Shown here one piece after another: positions 57,584 through 64,000 of a DNA stretch of 64,000 nucleotides. A program made the translations under genes and the position numbers. The stretch is from contig NC_072790.1 of assembly GCF_028583425.1 (NCBI RefSeq), positions 12,754,552 through 12,818,551 on the forward strand. The letters run 5' to 3'. The first letter of the stretch is position 1. Every line of letters starts with the position of its first letter. The notes under the pieces were generated by a model. That model did not search any database. It was not told the DNA's origin and was given only the letters and a program-made list of their open reading frames with translations. The stretch is from Eublepharis macularius. Taxonomy: Eukaryota; Chordata; Lepidosauria; Squamata; Eublepharidae.

Positions 57584-58189
57584 TTAAAAACTATCTATTA
57601 CAACCAACTATCACCTGTCTCCAGACTCCGGGTTAAGGTTGAAAAATTGGTCTGACTTGCAGGCCGAGCATTTCATCCCATGGCGCCGAATGATGGCTGC
57701 ATTCGGACAGGAAATGGTGTTGTTTAAACCACTGTTGATTGCACAAACCCTGCTTAATCTACTGGCTGTACATAATAGACCAAGAGTTTCTTTGTAAATC
57801 TTAGTTTGCCAGCTGTTTCCCTCCTTTCCCTCCTCCATGCAGAGTCCGTGGGTGCTCTTCTATCCCCAGGCTGCTGGTAATGCTTCATTACACATGCGGC
57901 CCAACTGCTATTGGGCAGGGGCGACATATAGGAGGGGAATTTTCAGGGAGAAGCACAGGCCAAGCCAAGCCAAGCCATCTCCTTGCTCTTGGCTGTCTGG
58001 TTCCCTTTCCCTTTCTGCTGCTGTTTACACCCCTCATCCCCCTTTCCTCTTGCTTATTATCAGCTGTCTTCCCCTTCCCACTTCCTTTTCAATGCATCCT
58101 CTCAAGTGTAAAAAAAACCTAGAACTTTTACAGCCCCTCCCCCACCCTTCCCGGCCCTGCCATTTCTCTCCCTTTCAATAGCTCTGAAA

Positions 58190-58605
58190 TCTCCCCAGTA
58201 GCACCTTTAAGACTAACCAAGAGCAGAACCACAAGTGACAAAAGGCACAGATTGGACACTTGTCTGCTTCCCTCAAGTTTTGATGGGAAATGTAGTCATC
58301 CTGGTCTTGCAGCTTGGCTCTCTGACTGCTGTCCAATGGACTTTTCAACTGTCACTTGTCCAACATTCCGCCAAGCTGCCTACATTTCCCATCAAAACTT
58401 GAGGGAAGCTGACAAGTGTCCAATCTGTGCCTTTTGTCACTTGTGGTTCTGCTCCAACTTTACTGTAGCATAAGATGCATCTGACGAAGAGAACTGTGAT
58501 TCTCAAAAGCTTATGCTACAGTAAAGTTGGTTAGTCTTAAAGGTGCTACTGGACTCTTTTCTATTTTGCTACTACAGACGAACACGGCTAACTCCTCTGG
58601 ATCTG
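58190..58605 (+). mobile_element. Hammerhead-like repeat with a MITE inside
   Basis: The inverted lead-in AGTAGCACCTTTAAGACTAA|CCAA is cut by the MITE at 58221-58454 and resumes CAACTTTACTGTAGCATAAG. The plus-strand core CTGACGAAGAGAACTGTGAT then TCTCAAAAGC and the tail ACGAACACGGCTAACTCCTC follow. Confidence 0.75.
58221..58454. mobile_element. PIF/Harbinger-like MITE nested in the repeat
   Basis: GAGCAGAACCACAAGTGAC … GTCACTTGTGGTTCTGCTC, 234 bp, exactly the length of the copy at 52260. Flanks are CAA/CAA. Removing it with one CAA restores the text TAACCAACTTTA of the host repeat. Confidence 0.9.
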
Positions 58606-58873
58606 AAATCTCTGGAATCATTCTGGATATATTCTGATAATCTCTGGGACAACCGCAAGATTTTCAGCCCAGTGTTCTTTTTGTGAGTTTCCCACTGGGA
58701 ACACAACTCCAAGGTGTGCAGGGCACAATTCGGATCAGAACTGCAGCATGCAGCAGGGAGAAGGGTTTTTTGTCTCCCCCTGTACACCATTCACCCAAGT
58801 TGAAATTAATGAGTTAAATAAATTTAAAATGTTTTCTGTTGGTTTGTGCTTTCACCTCTATGCAGGAGGCTCA

Positions 58874-58991
58874 GGGCCAAGCTACACATGATGAATGACA
58901 CTTGAATGGCAAGTGTATTTCTCCCTGTTCACTTGCCCTCCACTCAATCCACTTGCCGTTCAAGTGTCATTCGTCATGTGTAGCTTGGCCC
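58874..58991. mobile_element. PIF/Harbinger-like palindromic MITE, short
   Basis: GGGCCAAGCTACACATGATG … CATCATGTGTAGCTTGGCCC-like ends, 118 bp, with exact TCA/TCA flanks. Confidence 0.88.
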
Positions 58992-59022
58992 TCAGAGAGG
59001 ACAGTACAAGTGGACTCACTGA

Positions 59023-59274
59023 CAGCCAAGCTACAAGTGATGAATGACACTTGAACAGCAAGAGAACAGACTCACGTGTATTCCTCCCTGTTCACTTGCA
59101 CTCCACTTGTGCTCCACTCGATCACATAGTGATCGAGTGGAGCACAAGTGGAGCACAAATGAACAGGGTACTTGATGAGTACCCAGTTTCCTGGGGGTAA
59201 AAAGTGTAGATGACTGGGGAAGGCAATGGCAAACCACCCCGTTCAAGTGTGATTCGTCACTTGTAGCTTGGCCC
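59023..59274. mobile_element. PIF/Harbinger-like MITE with SINE piece inside
   Basis: CAGCCAAGCTACAAGTGATG … CACTTGTAGCTTGGCCC with TGA/TGA flanks. About 59177-59246 (AGTGTAGATGACTGGGGAAG, CAATGGCAAACCACCCC) is not element sequence but matches the SINE at 60010. Confidence 0.8.
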
Positions 59275-60009
59275 TGAGATTTCTGCATTCAGACGTCAGT
59301 GCAAACCACCATAACAAAGCAAGTACAAACCGTAGTTTAGAGTGCTAGTTCACCGTTCAGCTGTAATCAACATTTTACTGGGTAGCCTGTGTCTTGGCAT
59401 CATGCTAAACTAGATAGTAATCAAACTCTGCTTTATAATCTCTGGTTTATCATGATTTCTGAATGCAGCAACTGAAGACCAAACTGCTGGTAAAAGAACA
59501 ACTATAAGTGCGAATTCAAAAACTAGCAACCCAACACAGGTTGCTGCTTCCATGAATATCAATGAAAATGGGGACAGGTATTAGGAGGTCAGGCTTTACC
59601 TTACCATTACTTTACCTATTGCTGGAGGTAAGGATGGTTATCATTTGTGGGCGGCAGCAGAGAAGTGTAGTAAAGGAATGACAGGTCCTCAGATTTGCAA
59701 ACACTTGATGACTTTTGTAGGGACAAGAGAATTCCATCTCATGTCACTCAGCACTTATGGGTGCCTTTTCAAGAGTGTAATTAACTAGAATTTCATCAGA
59801 TGGCCAGTGCTTCTGAGCAACCAAAATAATGAATTGCAAATGTCACAAATGCCATTTGCAAACTAATTATATTTTGTCAATTTCAAAATGAGACACTCAA
59901 AATTCAATCAAAGCACACTGAGGTTTACAAAAGGAGTTGATTTAAATTCAAAGGAACATCAGCTAAAGCCAGTAATGGCTGGGCATTATTAGTTGCACGT
60001 TAAAGGGAA
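59275..60009. other. No feature recognised
   Basis: AT-rich sequence without a nameable element. Confidence 0.4.
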
Positions 60010-60305
60010 AGTTAATCCCCTGTGCAAGTACGGAGTCATTACTGACCCATGGTGGGATGCCACATCATGATGTTTTCGAGGCAAACTTTTTGTTACAAGG
60101 TGGTTTGCCATTGCCTTCCCTAGTCATCTACACTTTACCCCCAGGAAACTGGGTACTCATTTTACTGACCTCGGAAGGATGAAAGACTGAGTCAACCTTG
60201 AGCCGGCTACCGGAACCAGGCTTCCGCTGGGATCAAACTCAGGTCGTGAGCAGAGCTTGGGCTGCAGTACTGCCGCTTACCACTCTGTGCCACGGGGCTC
60301 CTTAG
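60010..60305 (-). mobile_element. tRNA-derived squamate SINE
   Basis: Minus strand: GAGCCCCGTGGCACAGAGTG, CTGAGTTTGATCCCAGCGGA, GTTGACTCAGTCTTTCATCC, TTTCCTGGGGGTAAAGTGTA and GATGACTAGGGAAGGCAATG, then a body running to CCTGTGC-type text. Full length. Confidence 0.85.
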
Positions 60306-60703
60306 TTGCACATTATAAAACACAGTTAGTCCTTGAAGACAGCAGGACACAATAGCCCTCTGTCTAGAAGAGCATTTTTTAAATTTTGATTAGTTGGATG
60401 TAAATAAAAAGGAATAACTTCATATGTACAAAAACATGCATTTGACAACTAACCCTTCTTAATCCATAGAGACTACAATACCTTTGCTGGAAACGAGAAA
60501 CTTGCACGGTTGCTCTCCATACTATCTTGGGAGAAAGAACAGGGGGCACATATTTTTCACTGCATTCACTGAGGAATGGGTAAAAAGGCAATGAGCTAAA
60601 ACTACAGAAAGGATGTTTTAGAATAAAGTCTGTGACTATAAGAACAGTTCAGCAAGGAAATGTGCTGCTGCCTTCTATGGAAATGTTTTACTGTTTCTGT
60701 CCC

Positions 60704-60830
60704 ATGCATCTGACGAAGAGAACTTGATTCTCGAAAGCTTATGCTACAATAAAATTGGTTAGTCTTAAAGGTGCTACTGGACTCTTTTTGATTTTGCTAC
60801 TACAGACTAACACGGCTAACTCCTCTGGAT
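60704..60830 (+). mobile_element. Hammerhead-like repeat, single unit
   Basis: CATCTGACGAAGAGAACTTG then ATTCTCGAAAGCTTATGCTA, and the tail ACTAACACGGCTAACTCCTC. The core CTGACGA - stem - GAAA is intact, with AGAG opposite TTCT. Confidence 0.75.
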
Positions 60831-61002
60831 CTTTTACTGCACTGTTTGTATCAGGCTCAGAGAGATATTTCAACCCTAATGCCAAGACTCAATGTTTCTT
60901 TTGTCTTTTTAGACGTGCAGCCAGACCCAACTTGGGTTTTGCAGACCCAACTCGGGTTTCTGCAGCCATTCAGCAGTTAAAAAAGTAAATGGCTGTTATA
61001 AA

Positions 61003-61275
61003 TAAAAGAGAGCCACAGAATGCCTCTCTGGGGGGAGGAAGGTCACCTCCCCCCCCTCAAGCCGTTTCCCCATGTCACAATAGCACGGAGAGAGTTTCCC
61101 CCCATTTTGGAGGGGAATACTCCACATGGAGTGGAATGCATAGAATACTCCACATGGAGCAGAAAAAAGCAGGGGGGAAACGTCCCTTCCCTGCTACTGT
61201 GACACGGGGAAACGGCTTGAGGGGGGAGCACCTCCCCCCCCCACTGAGGCATGCTGAGTCCATTTGGGCTCTCCT
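61003..61275. mobile_element. Palindromic MITE with ~80-bp arms
   Basis: Left AAAAGAGAGCCACAGAATGC… CCCTCAAGCCGTTTCCCC is mirrored by GGGGAAACGGCTTGAGGGGG … GGGCTCTCCTTT at right. An inner CACATGGAGTGGAATGCA / CTCCACATGGAGCAG pair sits at the centre. No clear target duplication. Confidence 0.7.
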
Positions 61276-61499
61276 TTATTTTAAACAGCTGTTCCCCAAA
61301 GCTGCTGTGTGGCTGCAGGGAACTCAAGTTGGGACTGGGGAACCCAGACTCAACTCTTTAAAAACCTGCACAACTAGCTTGGCCATGACTCACCATCTTC
61401 AACCTCTTTGCAACAATTTCCCTCTCATTTTAGATCTTTCTGTCTTGGCTAACATTAGCCCATGTGTGTGTGTAGGGGTGGGTGGGTTGTAGTAAAAGG

Positions 61500-61800
61500 G
61501 TACACCTTGCATATTAATGAGATAATTTGCTTATTAGGCCATGCTCCCATGCCATCACTGGAAATGACAGAATCAAGCCGCACCTCCCATGACATCATTG
61601 GAGATGACGTGAGCAAGCTGCGCCCCCTACTGCCAAGGAAGTGATGTCAGCAGGCCACCCCCACTGCTACGTCACTGGAAGTGACAGGTATACCTCGCAT
61701 ATTAATGAGGTAATTTGCATATTTGCTGTATCACTGGAAGTGATGTGAGCAGGCCACCCCCCCACCTTATGACCTCAGCAGAAGTGACATGAGTAGGCCA
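61500..61800. repeat. Imperfect repeats of TCACTGGAAGTGA text
   Basis: GCATATTAATGAGRTAATTT occurs at about 61509 and 61697, and TCACTGGAA(G/A)TGA several times. The palindromic half-motifs recall the family at 52757, so this is probably a rearranged element of that type. Confidence 0.45.
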
Positions 61801-61879
61801 CAACCCTCACATCGTCATCGGATCTCCTTTCTCTGTGGTTACATCAGTGCTTAGTTCTCGTGGCCCCTTCTTACAGGCC

Positions 61880-62095
61880 CAAGGTAAGGCCAATCGCCAC
61901 CATGGGGTCAGGTAGCAATTTCCCCTGGGCCAGTTTGGCTAGGGATCCTGACCGTGTTTTGTCATCTTCTGGGCATGGAGTGGGGGTCACTGGGTGTGTG
62001 TGGGGGGGAATGTTGTTGGGAATTTCTTGCATTGTGCAGGGGGTTGGACTAGATGACCCTAGAGATCCCTTCCAGCCCTATGATTCTAAGTTTAT
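61880..62095 (+). mobile_element. CR1-like LINE 3' end
   Basis: TTGTGCAGGGGGTTGGACTA then GATGACCCTAGAGATCCCTT and CCAGCCCTATGATTCTAAG is the standard CR1 3' end. Confidence 0.8.
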
Positions 62096-62377
62096 GAGGC
62101 TTGTTCTGCATTCAGCCTTTGAAAACTGTTGTCTGGTCAGTGCCAATAAATATAGGAGATGTATTTCACATCTTTACCTTTACCTTTTAAAAGATATTTT
62201 CATATAAAAGTTACATTTGAGATGTGCAGTCTGAATGTTTAGTTGGAAAATCCAATGGTCTTTGGTGACTTTCTGAAATAAGAAGAGGAATGGTGTGTTT
62301 TGTCATTGCGTTATCCTTATACAAGGATTGTATCTCCCTTGTGCTGAAAGATCTGCACTCAGACCAACAGTGCAAAG

Positions 62378-63173
62378 CCACACCTAAGGGACCCTAACGA
62401 ACATGCAGAGATGTAACGAATTATAGAAATTTAAAATATTTTTAAAAAATATTATTTGTTATAGAAATTTTAAAGTGGCTTTGTGCATATAATACTAATA
62501 AATAAAAATACATAAGTTACAATATTATACAAAATACAATTCATTTCAAACTTCACTATGAAATGCAAGGATATACAATGAAACTTTTAAAAGGCAACCA
62601 GCCCAAAGGACTGCTGGCCGGTTTAGGAGGTGCGCCTGACTGACGCAAGAGAGAATCCAAGCGCCAGTCCCGATGCAGGGTTTGAAGGTCTATCGACCCC
62701 CGATGAAGTGATATTCTGGTCCCTTGTTGAGTCTATGGTTCCTTGGTGTATTTGATCCAGCTTTATCCACCTGCATAAGAAAAACAACAATATGTATTAC
62801 TTTTTGATAAGAATATCTGAATACTTACCGTCTTTGTCCGAGGATTCCTTCGGGACTGCTTCGGGATCTTTGCCCCTGCAAACAAGAAGAACTCTCTTCT
62901 AATCTTTCAAAAGCTGTGATACAGACATGATGAGCTTTGTTACTTGTCCGGTTGCCTTTTAAAAGTTTTGTTGTATATCTTTGCATTTCATAGAGAAGTT
63001 TCTCATGAATTGTATTTTATGTAAGATAGTAACTTATGTATTTATATGTATTTATTAGTAGTATATGCACAAAGTCGCTTTAAAATTTCTATAATATAAT
63101 ATTTTTAAAAAATATTTAAAATTTCTATAATTCGTTATATCTCTGCATGTTCATTAGGGCCCCTTAGATGTGG
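62378..63173. mobile_element. Large palindromic element with exon-like insert
   Basis: Arms of about 225 bp (62378-62602 and 62950-63173) start CCACACCTAAGGGACCCTAA and are inverted copies with scattered differences. The ~350-bp centre is not palindromic. On the minus strand it has an acceptor-exon-donor block (62875-62829) and a second acceptor (before 62770). No transposase is recognised. See findings. Confidence 0.75.
62829..62875 (-). other. Exon-like block inside the palindromic element
   Basis: Minus strand CTTGTTTGCAG| precedes 47 nt (GGGCAAAGATCCC … AAAGACG) and |GTAAGTATTC follows. The next acceptor, TTCTTATGCAG|GTGG, lies at 62770. One frame reads GKDPEAVPKESSDKD and would end in a stop soon after the next junction. 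I do not recognise the peptide. Confidence 0.4.
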
Positions 63174-63214
63174 TTTTCCAAGATTGGTTTCGTTGCTAGT
63201 TCTAAGAGAGCTTC

Positions 63215-63750
63215 GGTTTGTTTCTTCGAAAGATCTGCACTGGCTGCCCATCTGTTTCGGTGCTGGTTTTTCCCTTGAAAGACTTAAGCAGCTCACAGGT
63301 GAAGTACTTGAAGTGCCGCCTCTTCCCCCCAGTTAAGATCTTCATCACAACAAGCCCTTTTCTCTGCCCCACCTGCAGGTGACCATAGATGGGTCTCTTC
63401 CAGTGGTGACACCTCAGCTTTGGAACACCCCCCCCCTTTGTGGGTGTCCTGGCACCTTTCTTACTTTCTTGTAAGTGCCAGGCCAAAACATTTATTTTCC
63501 CTCTGGCTTTTAAAGGGCTCCATCTTTTTTCAGTTGTTTTAATGGCCTGCTTCTAGCTGGAGGGCTGTTGTATGCCTATCTTTTAAAAGTTGTTTTATAT
63601 TGTTTTATGCCCTGGCTTGTTGTCAATGGCTTTTTATTATTGATAAATTTATGCTGTTGTTTTTATTATTCGTAATGTTTTATTTGGGGAGTCACATTGA
63701 GCCGGTCTCAGGAGAGGTGACATATAAATAAATAAATAAATACATCCATT
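63215..63750 (+). mobile_element. LINE 3' end (L2/CR1-like)
   Basis: GATCTGCACTGGCTGCCCAT encodes the HWLP motif of many LINE ORF2 C-termini. GGTGACACCTCAGCTTTGGA and GTCACATTGAGCCGGTCTCA then lead to an (AAAT)n tail. Broken. Confidence 0.55.
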
Positions 63751-63811
63751 TTTTGTGAGTTAGTTCCCTTGGGTGCATAATGAGCCTGCGAAAGCGGGGA
63801 GGGCGGAATAT

Positions 63812-63866
63812 AAATATAATAAATTAAATTAAATTAAATTAAATTAAATTAAATTAAATTAAATTA
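63812..63866. repeat. (AAATT)n microsatellite
   Basis: About ten AAATT units after GGGCGGAATATAAAT, probably the expanded tail of a retroposon. Confidence 0.9.
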
Positions 63867-64000
63867 ATTCCTCAGAGTGGACCCCACCAAAATGATCTTC
63901 CAAACACCTCCATCTCCTTCCACTTCTACTCTTCCTTTGGACTTTTGTTATGATGCTACATTTAAAAATGTATTTCATGCTGAAGCTGGTTAACCGATGC

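Noticed and set aside
23438-60305. tRNA-like sequences as tRNA genes (23438, 32025, 48714, 56736, 60010)
   Set aside because: All are A/B-box heads of SINEs with bodies and tails. None can fold into a full cloverleaf with an acceptor stem.
60989-61492. 167-codon ORF
   Set aside because: It crosses the palindromic MITE at 61003 and has low-complexity composition.

Overview
The window looks like nuclear DNA of a squamate reptile (lizard grade; I cannot name the species). The evidence is intron-rich vertebrate genes plus a squamate repeat load: Sauria-type tRNA SINEs, a 5S rRNA-derived SINE, RTE-BovB, CR1-like and L1 LINEs, and very many short palindromic DNA transposons.

Two host protein genes are supported, and both act at the primary cilium. 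On the minus strand, eight in-phase coding exons between 4391 and 16034 encode the first ~312 residues of TBC1D32 (Broad-minded, Hedgehog/cilium assembly). The rest of that gene lies left of the window. A GC-rich stretch at 19.6-19.9 kb with an RFX X-box and a good splice donor is its likely 5' exon and promoter. On the plus strand, MKKS (BBS6, chaperonin-like subunit of the BBSome-assembly complex) is complete: CpG-rich promoter near 22.0 kb, a 5' leader exon at 24071-24308, and coding exons at 27104-28094, 31103-31278, 33454-33564 and 36143-36583. These join in frame to 572 codons. The MKKS leader also carries two small ORFs of 63 and 50 codons, matching the mitochondrial microproteins described from the human MKKS leader.

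Layout: 1-4.4 kb holds a DIRS-type fossil, a MITE and a solo LTR. 4.4-19.6 kb is the 5' part of TBC1D32, with a BovB fragment and small repeats in its introns. 19.6-22.2 kb is the gap between the two divergent genes. 22.2-36.6 kb is MKKS. 36.6-64 kb has no gene I can support and is layered transposon debris: PIF/Harbinger-like MITEs with 3-bp duplications, hAT-like MITEs with 8-bp duplications, SINEs and LINE 3' ends.

The observations I rate highest are: (i) a family of repeats whose core reads CTGANGA - short stem - GAAA, like a hammerhead ribozyme, forming an inverted tandem array just downstream of the MKKS promoter; (ii) an 800-bp palindromic element at 62.4-63.2 kb with exon-like splice signals inside and a 14-bp direct repeat outside; (iii) the divergent TBC1D32/MKKS neighbourhood in place of the SLX4IP/MKKS pair known in human; (iv) the conserved dual-microprotein leader of MKKS with a candidate upstream poly(A) signal; (v) a perfect 16-bp inverted repeat of ZNF143-like sites in the MKKS promoter.
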